Shown piece by piece: positions 52,439 to 61,891 of a stretch of 64,000 nt of DNA. A program made the translations under genes and the position numbers. Source of the stretch: Vibrio tubiashii (GTDB lineage Bacteria > Pseudomonadota > Gammaproteobacteria > Enterobacterales > Vibrionaceae); NCBI GenBank assembly GCA_000775715.1, contig JRWQ01000007.1, positions 248,001-312,000 of the forward strand, in the 5' to 3' direction. How positions within the stretch are numbered: position 1 is the stretch's first letter; each line of letters starts with the position of its first letter. The notes under the pieces were generated by a model that saw nothing but the letters and a program-made list of their open reading frames with translations, had not been told where the DNA came from and did not search any database.

Positions 52439-52948
52439 ATGCTAACCGTTACTCAAATCGCGAAACAGTTCGGCATATCTCGAACGACTATTTTGTATTA
52501 CGAGAAAGAACAACTTTTGATGCCAGCTTATCGTTCGAACAATGGATATCGTTGGTATGGAGAGAGTGAGGTCGAGCGTTTAGCAGCTATTAGCTCTTAT
52601 CGCTCGTATGGGTTGTCAGTGTCTAGTATTCGTTCTCTGCTTGACCGAAGTGGAGAGTCTCAAGGCCAAATTTTGAAAGATCATTTCAATGAGTTGGAAA
52701 GAGAAATCCAAATCTTACGATCGCAGCAGAAAGCCGTTGTCGTGTTGCTTCAAGAACCAAGCTTATTAGAGGAAAACATTGTGAATAAAGAACGTTGGGT
52801 AGAAATCATGGTTGCCGCAGGGTTTAATGAGTCTGATATGATCAAGTGGCACCAAAAATTTGAAGAGTTAGAGCCCAAAGAGCATCAGAAATTCCTAGAG
52901 TCTTTGGGAATATCGAGTGATGAAATTAGCAAAATTAGAGCGTTATAG
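52439..52948 (+). CDS. MerR-family transcriptional regulator
   Basis: A 169-residue regulator: winged helix at residues 1-70 (TVTQIAKQFGISRTTILYYE and NNGYRWYGESEVERL), a coiled coil at about 80-105 (HFNELEREIQILRSQQKAV), and a C-terminal region of about 60 residues without a Cys-rich metal motif. The ATG at 52439 is chosen since it starts the HTH directly and has GGAG nearby; an in-frame ATG ten codons upstream would overlap the -10 element of the apparent MerR-type promoter. It follows the ABC operon but is more likely transcribed by itself. Confidence 0.86.
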   Translation: MLTVTQIAKQFGISRTTILYYEKEQLLMPAYRSNNGYRWYGESEVERLAAISSYRSYGLSVSSIRSLLDRSGESQGQILKDHFNELEREIQILRSQQKAVVVLLQEPSLLEENIVNKERWVEIMVAAGFNESDMIKWHQKFEELEPKEHQKFLESLGISSDEISKIRAL

Positions 52949-52961
52949 CCGCCTAATAATA

Positions 52962-52987
52962 GGATAGCCTCAGTGTAGAGGCTATCC
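52962..52987. terminator. terminator between convergent merR and M14-like genes
   Basis: A perfect 10-bp stem (GGATAGCCTC/GAGGCTATCC) with six-base loop lies between the two convergent genes. A T run follows some 15 bases later. Confidence 0.7.
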
Positions 52988-53008
52988 AAATTAGAATCGT
53001 GTGTTTTT

Positions 53009-53941
53009 TTAATGCTTTTCAGCTCTGAGCTGAGCAATCACATAATCTAGCGCACCGACAATAGCAGCGACCTGAGCGTCATTACACTCATCGTCGGTGA
53101 CTTTCGGGCTATCTGGGTAGACTTCAGTGGTTGTGCCATAGGTACAAGTTGTTACACCGCCACATAGGCCAAGTTTAACCATTGGATAGTTGATCACTCC
53201 GTGTTGGACCACCGGTGAGCCAATGATTTCGCCTCTCTCATCGGCAGGAGCAATATGAGTGACTTTACTCACTGATTCAATCACCGCCGCTTGGAACTGT
53301 GGTTGCGGGTTTTCGCTATCGCCTACCGTATAGAATCCATCAGGAATCATACCTTCGATGTATTCAATGCCATCACGCGCTGCGAGGGCTGGGCGAAACT
53401 CGCTCTCATCGGTATCTGTTGTTTCATGTAGGTCGATATGGACCAGTACGTTACCGATAGATTCAACCAACTTGATCAGGTTAGCTGACTCCTCTGCCGG
53501 CGAGTTTTGGTAAAAAGAGCGGTTCGGGTCAAGTGCCAATGGGTTCCAACGATTGATGGTTTCATATCCCCAAGGGCTGACGCATGGTGCGATAACTAAG
53601 TTGAAATGTTCACAGTACTTTGTCATTTCGTTGGCAGCAAATTTAAGTGCGCCATGAACCCCACTTGTTTCGTAGCCATGAACACCACCTGTAATCAGAG
53701 CCACAGGCTTAGACTCGTCCCAGTTGTTCGATTTAATACAAAAAAGTGGGAAACGTTTGGTGTCGTACGACAGGGCTCCGTATTGTTCTACGTTAAATTG
53801 CTCAGTGAGCGCTTTAATTTTTGGTACGACTTCTTGTTGGTATTCGCGTTTTATGGTGGTTTGTTCACGCCAAGCGACTCGCTCGGCTTCACCCCATTTT
53901 TCGCCAGGGGTACCAATAGGGTAGGTGTAAGAACTGCGCAT
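53009..53941 (-). CDS. M14-family zinc carboxypeptidase/amidohydrolase-like protein
   Basis: A 310-residue cytoplasmic protein with the zinc site of M14 peptidases and aspartoacylase/AstE relatives: HxxE in GGVHGYETSG near residue 87, and the third ligand His in HIDLHETTDT. The general base region is PMVKLGLCGGVTT or the later TTTEVYPDS. The ATG at 53941 (MRSSYTYPIG) has AAGG upstream; a TTG 22 codons before it is less likely. It probably removes an acyl or amino acid group from a small amide. The exact substrate is unknown. Confidence 0.84.
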   Translation of the reverse strand: MRSSYTYPIGTPGEKWGEAERVAWREQTTIKREYQQEVVPKIKALTEQFNVEQYGALSYDTKRFPLFCIKSNNWDESKPVALITGGVHGYETSGVHGALKFAANEMTKYCEHFNLVIAPCVSPWGYETINRWNPLALDPNRSFYQNSPAEESANLIKLVESIGNVLVHIDLHETTDTDESEFRPALAARDGIEYIEGMIPDGFYTVGDSENPQPQFQAAVIESVSKVTHIAPADERGEIIGSPVVQHGVINYPMVKLGLCGGVTTCTYGTTTEVYPDSPKVTDDECNDAQVAAIVGALDYVIAQLRAEKH

Positions 53942-54062
53942 TACTTTGCCTTTATTGTACGTTTTAATTTCGCTACACAGGATAGTTTGCCCACTGAGAG
54001 CAGGCAAACACTATCTCACACAAAAAGTAATATTGACCAGATTTTTACCTTGCTAGGCTGTG

Positions 54063-54716
54063 TTACTCCGTATCGTCTGAGTTGGCGATTTGCTTAATGG
54101 TAGAGACGAGTAGATCGGTGGTTTGCGCGCCTGAAATAAGGTGTTTCCGATTGAAGATGATGGCTGGAACAGCATTGATTCCTGCTTCCAACCATTGTTG
54201 CTCGGTGCTTGCAACGGTTTCTGCCCAGCTATCATCTGCTAATACAGCTCGCGCCATATCAGCATCTAAACCCAACGTTACAGCAACCTCAGCCAATACT
54301 TCTGTGTCGCTGACGTCTTGGCCTTCAGTAAAATAAGCGTGAAACAGGGCGAGTTCTAAGTCGAGTTGTTTGTCTTGGCTTTGAGCCCACATGAGTAACT
54401 GGTGCGCTTTACGTGTGTTGTAGATGCGGGTATCGTCATTGAAATTGAATTTAAAACCGACTTCTTCACCTAGCTGGGTGAGGGTTTCACGCGCGGAAAT
54501 ACTGGCCTCGGTGGTTGTGCCATACTTCTCCGCTAAGTGCTCACGTAAATTTTGGCCTTCAGATACCATGGCTGGATTCAACTCAAATGGGTGCCAATGA
54601 ACTTCTGCTTCGATGTCATTGTTTAGTGTTACTAAAGCCTGTTCTAGGCGCTTATAGCCGATAATGCACCAAGGGCAAACCACATCAGACACAATATCAA
54701 TCTGAATCTTTTTCAT
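54063..54716 (-). CDS. DsbA-family oxidoreductase, FrnE/HCCA-isomerase type
   Basis: A 217-residue cytoplasmic thioredoxin-fold protein with an inserted helical domain. The active site CPWC lies at residues 14-17 (VVCPWCIIG) and the cis-Pro loop near 180 (INAVPAIIF). FrnE-type proteins act as cytoplasmic disulfide oxidoreductases in oxidative stress; the 2-hydroxychromene-2-carboxylate isomerase relation is one of fold only. AAGGA precedes the ATG. It lies on the same strand as the M14-like gene 121 bases downstream, with no terminator seen between. Confidence 0.9.
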   Translation of the reverse strand: MKKIQIDIVSDVVCPWCIIGYKRLEQALVTLNNDIEAEVHWHPFELNPAMVSEGQNLREHLAEKYGTTTEASISARETLTQLGEEVGFKFNFNDDTRIYNTRKAHQLLMWAQSQDKQLDLELALFHAYFTEGQDVSDTEVLAEVAVTLGLDADMARAVLADDSWAETVASTEQQWLEAGINAVPAIIFNRKHLISGAQTTDLLVSTIKQIANSDDTE

Positions 54717-54991
54717 AGGAAAATCCTTCTACCACACGAGTAAAGTATAGCGGTGTCATAAGCCTTTACTATATTAAACAATTTACTCGCTAAGTCATCT
54801 ACGCCCAATTACTACTACGTAAAAAAACGTTCTAGGGGTGAACAACTTAGATTTAAAGCTCTGGTAGGATAACGCACTATGACCACTATAGATACTCAAG
54901 TGACTTGGATTTGAAGCGCGTTTGCATTGAATATTAGCGCATTGTCACCTGAACTTAGTTTAGTGATTTAAAATATGTAAAGGAGTTCGTT

Positions 54992-56344
54992 ATGAGCACT
55001 TCTCAAGCGACTGATGTAATTTTGCATGCGTTTGATTGGCCCTACGAAATGATCGAACGTAGAGCGGATCAAATCCACAAGGCAGGTTACAAAAATGTCC
55101 TCGTTTCACCACCAATGAAATCTTTTAAAAGTGAATCGGGAACACAATGGTGGCAGCGTTACCAGCCACAGGATTACCGAGTGATCGATAATCAATTGGG
55201 TAACACAGAGAGTTTTACTGCGATGCTAAAGGCACTGGCTGCACATGGTATTGGTGTGTATGCCGATGTCGTGTTCAACCATATGGCGAACGAATCTGCG
55301 CAACGAACGGATCTTCAATACCCGAGTTCTGCCGACATGCAAACTTATGCGAGCTCTGCTGAGCATTTCGAAAAGCAGCGGCTGTTTGGTGATTTGTCTC
55401 AGCCTTTGTTTGATCATAATGATTTTGAAGAAGCATTCGGTATAGAAGACTGGGAAGACCGCTGGCAAGTACAAAATGGCCGTATTACTGGTGGGCCAAC
55501 CGATCCGGGTTTACCGACACTCCGAGTTTGTCCGCATGTTGTCGAGCAGCAACAGAGTTATTTGAAAGCGCTAAAAACGATTGGCGTCAAAGGTTTCCGC
55601 ATCGATGCGGCTAAACACATGACCTTGGAGCATTTAAAGCAAGTTTGGACCGATGAGATTTGCCACGATATTCATATCTTTGGTGAGATCATTACCAAAG
55701 GCGGCGCAACCGAAACAGAGTATGAGTTGTTCTTACAGCCATACCTAGCAGAAACCCGTTTAGGTGCCTATGATTTTCCGCTTTTTCAAACCTTGTATGA
55801 TTCACTGCAAACTGGCGGCAGCTTAAAGAGTTTAGTCGACCCTTACTGCTTTGGTCTTGCCCTATCAGAGACGCGTGCGATTACCTTCGCTATTACCCAC
55901 GACATTCCAAATAACGATGTATTCGCTAATCTGGTGATGACTGAGGAGCAAGAGTGGTTGGGTTACTGTTACCTTCTTGGTCGTGATGGCGGTGTACCAC
56001 TGATTTACACCGATCTAGATACAAGTGGTATTGTAAGCCAAGCGAACCAGCCGCGCTGGCAAGGAGCTTGGATAGATCAGAAAATGATTGCTGCGATTGA
56101 TTTTCATAACCGTATGCATGGCTCCAAGATGAAGATTGTCGAAGCGTCTGATGACCTGTTGGTGTTTAGCCGTGGCAACGAAGGGTTAGTGATCATTAAC
56201 AAATCAAGCCGTTCACAAACTGTTGAGTTTAGAGCCAAATCTGAGTGGGTAGACCTACTGACTCAATCGAGCTTTACACCAAACCAAGGCCAATGTACGA
56301 CTTTGATTGAGCCGAACACAGCTATGATGCTGGTGGTTAAGTAA
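54992..56344 (+). CDS. GH13 alpha-amylase, cytoplasmic
   Basis: A 450-residue glycoside hydrolase family 13 enzyme. The four conserved regions are present: DVVFNH (I), GFRIDAAKH with nucleophile D205 (II), FGEII with acid/base E232 (III) and ITHDIP with D304 (IV). No signal peptide is seen, so it acts inside the cell on maltodextrins or glycogen-derived glucans. It is short for the family and lacks a starch-binding domain. AAAGGAG gives a strong ribosome site. It is followed by a strong terminator. Confidence 0.93.
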   Translation: MSTSQATDVILHAFDWPYEMIERRADQIHKAGYKNVLVSPPMKSFKSESGTQWWQRYQPQDYRVIDNQLGNTESFTAMLKALAAHGIGVYADVVFNHMANESAQRTDLQYPSSADMQTYASSAEHFEKQRLFGDLSQPLFDHNDFEEAFGIEDWEDRWQVQNGRITGGPTDPGLPTLRVCPHVVEQQQSYLKALKTIGVKGFRIDAAKHMTLEHLKQVWTDEICHDIHIFGEIITKGGATETEYELFLQPYLAETRLGAYDFPLFQTLYDSLQTGGSLKSLVDPYCFGLALSETRAITFAITHDIPNNDVFANLVMTEEQEWLGYCYLLGRDGGVPLIYTDLDTSGIVSQANQPRWQGAWIDQKMIAAIDFHNRMHGSKMKIVEASDDLLVFSRGNEGLVIINKSSRSQTVEFRAKSEWVDLLTQSSFTPNQGQCTTLIEPNTAMMLVVK

Positions 56345-56368
56345 TCGCGAGTTCCCCCTGAAACGTTA

Positions 56369-56393
56369 AAGCGCACTGACAACCAGTGCGCTT
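56369..56393. terminator. bidirectional terminator between amylase and chemoreceptor
   Basis: A perfect 10-bp stem (AAGCGCACTG/CAGTGCGCTT), five-base loop, and T-rich tail on the plus strand, between convergent genes. Confidence 0.88.
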
Positions 56394-56411
56394 TTGTCTT
56401 TTTGTGTATGA

Positions 56412-58280
56412 CTAAACTGTAAACTTGTTCAAAATCGAGTCTTGCTCACGGATGTTTTCGGTTTGCGCTTGCATCGCAATATTGGCATTCTCCGCGGCAT
56501 CGGCGACCTGAGTGGATAGATCTTTAATCTTCACCGTATTGGTGTTGATCTCTTCGGCAACTAAACTCTGCTCTTCTGCTGCCGAGGCGATTTGAATGTT
56601 CATGTCACTGATGCGTTGAATCGCATCACGGATGCTTTCTAGCGCTACATTGGCTTCTTGAGCACGCTCTACGGCATTGGAAGCGGTCGTTTTACTCATA
56701 TTCATTGCATTTGCGACTGAGCTTGCCCCAGCTTGAAGCTGCTCGATCATGTTTCGTATCTCAGTGGTTGATTCTTGAGTACGTTGTGCAAGGGTTCTTA
56801 CCTCGTCAGCAACGACGGCAAAGCCTCGACCCGATTCACCAGCGCGGGCTGCCTCAATGGCGGCGTTCAGTGCAAGTAGGTTGGTTTGATCAGCAATGTC
56901 GTTAATGACTTTAAGAATTGTCTCAATATTATCAGTCGCAGACTCCAGAACCTTGACCTCTTCAACCGCTTCATCGATCTTCTGTGACAGGTTATCAATT
57001 GCAGCCGTTGTTTCACTGACAACCGCAGTACCTGTAGAGGTTGCTTCGTCGGCTTCACGCGCGGCAGCAGCTGCTCCTTGAGCGTTACTGGCGACATCGC
57101 CTGATGTGGTTGCCATTTCGTGCATAGCTGTGGCGAGTTGTTCTAACTCATGCAGTTGGTCTTGCATTGCAGAAGCTGACTCTTGAAGCCCCATGGAGGT
57201 CATTTCTGAGCCACGCAGGATCTCTTCGCCAATCGCTTTCGATTGTGATATCAGCTGCTGTAACTTACTAGTGAACTCATTGAAACCCGATGCTAGCACT
57301 GAGAACTCTTGGTCAGTATTGGTATCAAGGCGTTTAGTTAAGTCGCCTTGACCTGTTGCAACCTCATCTATCGCTTGATTCAAGGTGTCTAACGGACGCA
57401 TCAAGGTCTTAATCAGCAACAAGAGAATGACGATACTTAACACTAGAGCGATAACGGTGTAAATCACAGAACTGTTGCGAAGATCCGCGAGTGATTGATA
57501 TGCAACCTCTTCATCAAGTACCACGCCTATGTACCAGTCTTCCCCCGGGACTTTAGAAAAATCGAGCGTATAGGCTTTGCCGTCAATCATTGCTTGCTGA
57601 GGGTCATCTTGGATGGGCGCCTTGCCGAGGAATTCCGACATCGGTTTGCCATTAAACTCTTTATTTGGGTGAGCAATAGTGGTTCCGTCACCAGAAACGA
57701 TAAATACGTATCCAGCGTTGAACAGTTCAACGTTGTTAACCACTTCGGCCAAAGCCGCGAGGCTCACATCATAAAAAATCGCGCCGACAAACTGCCCTTG
57801 GTTACGAACTGGTGTGGCGATAGAGACTAATATCTCGCCTGTTGCAGAGTCTGCGTAGGGGGCGGTAATGATCAGTTTCCCGGCATTTTTAGCATCGATG
57901 TACCATGGTCGAACACGAGGATCCCAAGTTGGTCCCGGATTCCACGATGGGTCATTGTTGATGTTTGAGCCATCTTTTTCAAAGCCTAAACCGGCTAAAA
58001 GAAACGTATCTTTGATCAGCGGCCGAGTAATGACTTCTTCTATCTCTTTCGGATTAAAGTCGACCTCTATCATACTGGTCGCGTAATCAGCGAGGGCTTT
58101 TCGACTGTTAATCTCTGCCGCTGTCGTATTGCGCACACCGTCAACAATTTCAGTAACGCTGGAGGTAACTTGTGTCATTACCTCGTTTTTGACAGTACGG
58201 TACTGTTGCACGGTAAGGAGGGTGACAGTGGCTAAAAGTAACAAAGAAGAAGCGGCCACAATCTTATGGCTGAATTTCAT
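56412..58280 (-). CDS. methyl-accepting chemotaxis protein with dCache sensor
   Basis: A 622-residue chemoreceptor. A membrane helix at about residues 8-28, a periplasmic dCache domain at 35-265, a second helix at about 275-297, HAMP at 298-350 and the signalling domain to the end. The hairpin tip [20 protein letters not shown] is intact. In the sensor, RxWY (R124, W126, Y127) and a later Asp (D171) resemble the recalled amino-acid-binding dCache motif, though the first aromatic residue is Trp instead of Tyr. Amino acid or related ligands are thus possible. No C-terminal pentapeptide for CheR docking is present. Confidence 0.93.
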   Translation of the reverse strand: MKFSHKIVAASSLLLLATVTLLTVQQYRTVKNEVMTQVTSSVTEIVDGVRNTTAAEINSRKALADYATSMIEVDFNPKEIEEVITRPLIKDTFLLAGLGFEKDGSNINNDPSWNPGPTWDPRVRPWYIDAKNAGKLIITAPYADSATGEILVSIATPVRNQGQFVGAIFYDVSLAALAEVVNNVELFNAGYVFIVSGDGTTIAHPNKEFNGKPMSEFLGKAPIQDDPQQAMIDGKAYTLDFSKVPGEDWYIGVVLDEEVAYQSLADLRNSSVIYTVIALVLSIVILLLLIKTLMRPLDTLNQAIDEVATGQGDLTKRLDTNTDQEFSVLASGFNEFTSKLQQLISQSKAIGEEILRGSEMTSMGLQESASAMQDQLHELEQLATAMHEMATTSGDVASNAQGAAAAAREADEATSTGTAVVSETTAAIDNLSQKIDEAVEEVKVLESATDNIETILKVINDIADQTNLLALNAAIEAARAGESGRGFAVVADEVRTLAQRTQESTTEIRNMIEQLQAGASSVANAMNMSKTTASNAVERAQEANVALESIRDAIQRISDMNIQIASAAEEQSLVAEEINTNTVKIKDLSTQVADAAENANIAMQAQTENIREQDSILNKFTV

Positions 58281-58383
58281 TTCAGATTCTCCATCTATAG
58301 AAAGACTGGGTAACTTGGTTACTAATAGATCTATAGTTAGGAATTAGACATTCGGCCAGTAAAAACTACAACTTTTCGACTAA

Positions 58384-58986
58384 TTAACGGCCCAAGAGTG
58401 TTCGTTCAAGATTTGAAAACAGTGTTTCATCGCTATTAAACAGAGATTCGACGACAGCGGTACGTTTCTGTCCAGATTGCATCTGCTTATTGGCCTCACG
58501 CATACGTAGCACTAACTTAAGTTCGCTGGACAAACTCGATGGTTTGTCTGCACGCCATTGATTAAATTGTTGGGTGAGCGGAGACTCAGTTAGCTTTGGT
58601 TTGAGGCTGACCAGCTCTTGTTGTACGACATTGAGCAGGCTTATTTGTTGGTCACGGTGTTCGGTGATAGTTTCTAGGCGGTTGATAAGCGCAGTGAGCA
58701 GCTCGTTCGCTTCAACAAAGCCCGCTTGTCTTGGAAAACGAGCAAGGACACGTGAAGAAACAAAAACGCTTTGAGTTTGTGTATTTGGGGTGTAGGTTAG
58801 CGACACAAGCGTATCGAACGGTAGCCAAAACCATTGGCCTGCTTCAAGTGCATATTCTAACTTTCCAAGCTTAACCAACACCAAACCTTGCGTAACCTTA
58901 ATGAGTTGATGCTTTAGGGATTTCTTACGTGGTGTACAGACAAGAAACTGGTCAAGTTGTGAGCGAAAATCAATAGCGTGATGCAT
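58384..58986 (-). CDS. degenerate AraC-like regulator
   Basis: A 200-residue protein with an N-terminal cupin-like half (VLVKLGKLEYALEAGQWFWL, about residues 35-55) and a C-terminal segment (LRMREANKQMQSGQKRTAVV and following) that resembles the second helix-turn-helix of an AraC domain. The first helix-turn-helix is shortened or unrecognisable, so the protein is about 60 residues shorter than normal family members. The frame is clean, so this is a diverged gene, not an obvious pseudogene. DNA binding is uncertain. Confidence 0.65.
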   Translation of the reverse strand: MHHAIDFRSQLDQFLVCTPRKKSLKHQLIKVTQGLVLVKLGKLEYALEAGQWFWLPFDTLVSLTYTPNTQTQSVFVSSRVLARFPRQAGFVEANELLTALINRLETITEHRDQQISLLNVVQQELVSLKPKLTESPLTQQFNQWRADKPSSLSSELKLVLRMREANKQMQSGQKRTAVVESLFNSDETLFSNLERTLLGR

Positions 58987-59162
58987 GGGGCCAACCTCAA
59001 ATTATGGGGCGCTAAGATTAACGTTTATTAGCTAAAAAGCCAACTTTGTGCAAAATAGAGCGCAGTTTCCAATAATTAGTGTGGTCTGACCTTTGCTAAT
59101 CTGAGAGAACTATAGCTGCTAAGAGCGCCATCTATGCGTAGAATGGTCCCGATTTTTACCTG

Positions 59163-60275
59163 ATGTACAAAATAATGACGACAAATAACGACCCATTTAT
59201 TGAAATTCGTCCCTATAATGATGACGAAATTCCAGCGGCAATTGACCGTTTGGTGCAAGATGAAGAGTTTATCAGTGCCATCTTACAGCACCGCTTTTCC
59301 AACCACGCAGGTTGGTTTAAAGCCCTGATGTCTCCAGTGGTTAAGATCTACTTGAAAATGAAGTGGTCAAAACTGAATTCAGTAGACACTATTCAACGCG
59401 AGATAAAGAAGTACTTAGACAATACGCTGAAAACGACCACTAAAGGCGTGACGTTCAGCGGACTAGATAAATTGGATCCTAGCCAAGCTTATCTGTTTGT
59501 ATCAAACCACCGTGACATTGCGATGGACCCTGCTCTTGTAAACTACGGTTTGTTTGAAGGCGGGCACAAAACCGTACGCATTGCGATTGGTGACAACCTA
59601 TTGAAAAAGCCTTGTGCAACAGAGTTAATGAAGCTCAACAAGAGTTTTATTGTTAAGCGTTCGGCCAAAGGGCCACGCGAAATGATGAAAGCGTTGGGTA
59701 CACTGTCTGGCTACATTAAACACTCCCTTGATACTGGACATTCCATTTGGATCGCACAGAAAGAGGGCCGAGCAAAAGATGGAAACGACTTTACCGATCC
59801 TGCCATCTTGAAAATGTTCCATGTTGAAGGTCGAAAGCAAAAACAGTCTTTCCCTGATTACATTAAGTCACTCAAGATTGTGCCTGTTTCTATCTCTTAC
59901 GAGAACGATCCTTGTGATATTGCTAAGGCGAAAGAGCTTTATGCGAAAGAGTCTGAAGGTGGTTATGAGAAAGGTGAGTTTGAAGACATCGAAAGTATCA
60001 TCCAGGGTATTATCGGCGAAAAAGGTCAAGTACATGTCGCGTTTGGTGATGTGATTGAGCAAGACTTTGAGACACCAGAAGCGTTAGCAGAAGAGATTGA
60101 CCGTCAAGTGCATGCTAACTACAAATTGTTCCCGATAAATGAATTAGCAGCGGGCAATGAAGGTGTGAGTGAGGAAGTGAAGGCGACCTTAGCAAATAAG
60201 CTGAATCTATTGCCTCAAGCTGCACAGCCCTATTTGGTCGCAAGCTATGCGAACCCAGTAAAGAATCGTCTGTAG
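59163..60275 (+). CDS. PlsC-like acyltransferase family protein
   Basis: A 370-residue protein related to 1-acyl-glycerol-3-phosphate acyltransferases. The catalytic HX4D motif is NHRDIAMD near residue 120, with the substrate-site motif AQKEGRAKDG near 205. It has no clear transmembrane helix, unlike PlsC, and is longer at both ends. A role in phospholipid or lipid remodelling is likely but not specific. The start at 59163 has no clear ribosome site; an in-frame ATG four codons later is equally possible. A strong bidirectional terminator follows. Confidence 0.83.
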   Translation: MYKIMTTNNDPFIEIRPYNDDEIPAAIDRLVQDEEFISAILQHRFSNHAGWFKALMSPVVKIYLKMKWSKLNSVDTIQREIKKYLDNTLKTTTKGVTFSGLDKLDPSQAYLFVSNHRDIAMDPALVNYGLFEGGHKTVRIAIGDNLLKKPCATELMKLNKSFIVKRSAKGPREMMKALGTLSGYIKHSLDTGHSIWIAQKEGRAKDGNDFTDPAILKMFHVEGRKQKQSFPDYIKSLKIVPVSISYENDPCDIAKAKELYAKESEGGYEKGEFEDIESIIQGIIGEKGQVHVAFGDVIEQDFETPEALAEEIDRQVHANYKLFPINELAAGNEGVSEEVKATLANKLNLLPQAAQPYLVASYANPVKNRL

Positions 60276-60288
60276 CGATTTTTGACAA

Positions 60289-60317
60289 AAAAAGCCTCGC
60301 AAATTGCGAGGCTTTTT
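60289..60317. terminator. bidirectional terminator between acyltransferase and nadE
   Basis: A perfect 12-bp stem (AAAAAGCCTCGC/GCGAGGCTTTTT) with a five-base loop between convergent genes, T-rich on both strands. Confidence 0.92.
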
Positions 60318-60335
60318 ATCGATTTAACACTGAAA

Positions 60336-61163
60336 TTAGTCGTAAATCGTTGGGATAGGCTGGCGTTTGTGCTGAGTCACCGTGTAAATGTGAACCAAAC
60401 GTTCAGCCACTTCTGCTGAAACTGGTTTGCCCTCTAGGAAGTCGTCAATCTGATCATAAGTCAGGTTTAGCGCATCTTCATCGGCTTTTTGCGGAGCTAA
60501 CTCTTCTAAATCTGCAGTTGGTGTTTTCTTAACAAGGAGTTCTGGTGCACCAAGCGTCGCGGCTAGCTCACGCACTTGACGTTTGCTTAGGCCAAACAGT
60601 GGAGCCATATCACATGCTCCGTCACCAAATTTGGTGTAGAAACCGGTAATGTTCTCAGCCGAATGATCAGTGCCGATAACCAAACCGCCTACGTAACCAG
60701 CAATTTCGTATTGAGCCACCATCCGAGCGCGTGCTTTTACGTTGCCTTTAACAAAGTCTACTTTCGCGCTGTCTTGTGGAAGTAAATCTGTTCCCTCTAG
60801 AGCAAGGTTGCTTGCCGCATGTAGCCCATCGACACCCGCTTTGATGTTGACAGAAACAGAGTGTGAAGGCTGAATAAAACTAAGCGCTAGTTGCGCTTCA
60901 TCTTCATCTTTCTGTTCTCCATAGGGTAGACGAACGGCAATAAATTGGTAGCCGCCGTCAGTTTCTTCATTGAGTTGATTGACGGCAAGTTGAGCCAAGC
61001 GACCACAAGTTGTTGAATCAACGCCACCACTGATACCAAGTACTAATGATTTGCATCCTGCCTCTGTGAGTTTTCGCTTAATAAAATCGACGCGACGTGT
61101 AATCTCAAATTGAGGGTCGATCGATGGCAGAACGCGCATTTCATCGCGAATCAACTGTTCCAT
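60336..61163 (-). CDS. nadE: ammonia-dependent NAD synthetase
   Basis: A 275-residue enzyme that amidates nicotinate adenine dinucleotide to NAD with ATP and ammonia. The N-type ATP pyrophosphatase P-loop is [10 protein letters not shown] near residue 45, and [14 protein letters not shown] with [11 protein letters not shown] forms the NaAD/ATP site. No glutaminase domain is present, as in E. coli NadE. The ATG at 61163 is preceded by GGAAGG and gives the standard length; a start six codons earlier overlaps that site. It is divergent from a nicotinamide-nucleotide adenylyltransferase gene. Confidence 0.96.
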   Translation of the reverse strand: MEQLIRDEMRVLPSIDPQFEITRRVDFIKRKLTEAGCKSLVLGISGGVDSTTCGRLAQLAVNQLNEETDGGYQFIAVRLPYGEQKDEDEAQLALSFIQPSHSVSVNIKAGVDGLHAASNLALEGTDLLPQDSAKVDFVKGNVKARARMVAQYEIAGYVGGLVIGTDHSAENITGFYTKFGDGACDMAPLFGLSKRQVRELAATLGAPELLVKKTPTADLEELAPQKADEDALNLTYDQIDDFLEGKPVSAEVAERLVHIYTVTQHKRQPIPTIYD

Positions 61164-61306
61164 TATGTTTCCTTCCTGCAAGCAATGTGTTTAAAATTGA
61201 GCGCTATTCTTGGTAGCTTTAACAAGTTTACCTGAGCTAAATTTACCGTAGCCAAAGTGAACGTGCTAAAGTCACCTGCCTATATCATACCGCAATCAAG
61301 GAATTA

Positions 61307-61328
61307 GAAAACCGTGATCACAGTTTTC
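61307..61328. promoter_or_regulatory. 22-bp palindrome between nadE and the adenylyltransferase gene
   Basis: GAAAAC and GTTTTC outer arms around a perfect inner GTGATCAC, with only one mismatched pair in between. It lies 12 bases upstream of the adenylyltransferase start and about 145 from nadE. The regulator is unknown. Confidence 0.6.
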
Positions 61329-61340
61329 AGTAATAAGTGA

Positions 61341-61862
61341 ATGAGTAAAATGATCAAAATCGCTATATTTGGCAGTGCATTCAATCCGCCGAGTTTAGGT
61401 CATAAGAGTGTGGTTGAGTCTTTAGCTCACTTTGACAGAGTGCTTCTGCTACCAAGTATTGCCCATGCTTGGGGCAAACAGATGCTCGACTATGCCGCTA
61501 GATGCGAACTGGTGGATGCCTTTATTGAAGACCTCGATATGGATAATGTCCAACGCTCGACGATCGAAGAGTCTCTTCATACATCGGATTCCAGCGTTAC
61601 GACTTTTGCGGTACTTGAAGCACTAGAGAAAAAGTTTCCTGATAGCGAACTGACTTTTGTCGTGGGGCCAGACAACCTACTCAACTTTGCAAAATTCTAT
61701 AAATCGGATCAAATACTTAGCCGTTGGTCTGTTTTATGTTGTCCTGAAACGGTACAAATCAGAAGTACTGATATTCGCAATGCACTTCAAGCGAATGAAG
61801 ATATTTCTCACCTTGTGACACAAAAAGTGGGTCATAAATTGCTAGAAAAGAGGTATTATTGA
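61341..61862 (+). CDS. nicotinate/nicotinamide nucleotide adenylyltransferase-like protein
   Basis: A 173-residue nucleotidyltransferase of the NadD/NMNAT fold. The nucleotide motif is GSAFNPPSLGH near residue 11 and the second signature RSTDIR near 142. It would join NMN or nicotinate mononucleotide with ATP, the step before NadE. The standard nadD of vibrios is elsewhere, next to holA as I recall, so this is a second enzyme. It is divergent from nadE with a palindrome in between, which suggests joint control. The stop overlaps the beginning of the next open frame. Confidence 0.85.
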   Translation: MSKMIKIAIFGSAFNPPSLGHKSVVESLAHFDRVLLLPSIAHAWGKQMLDYAARCELVDAFIEDLDMDNVQRSTIEESLHTSDSSVTTFAVLEALEKKFPDSELTFVVGPDNLLNFAKFYKSDQILSRWSVLCCPETVQIRSTDIRNALQANEDISHLVTQKVGHKLLEKRYY

Positions 61863-61891
61863 GATTCTGTCTTCATTTAAAGGGGGAAGTC

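Noticed and set aside
54880..54960. Part of a Vibrio interspersed repeat upstream of the amylase
   Set aside because: The segment around ACTCAAGTGACTTGG resembles a short repeat I recall from vibrios, but no second copy or clear boundary is visible in this window.
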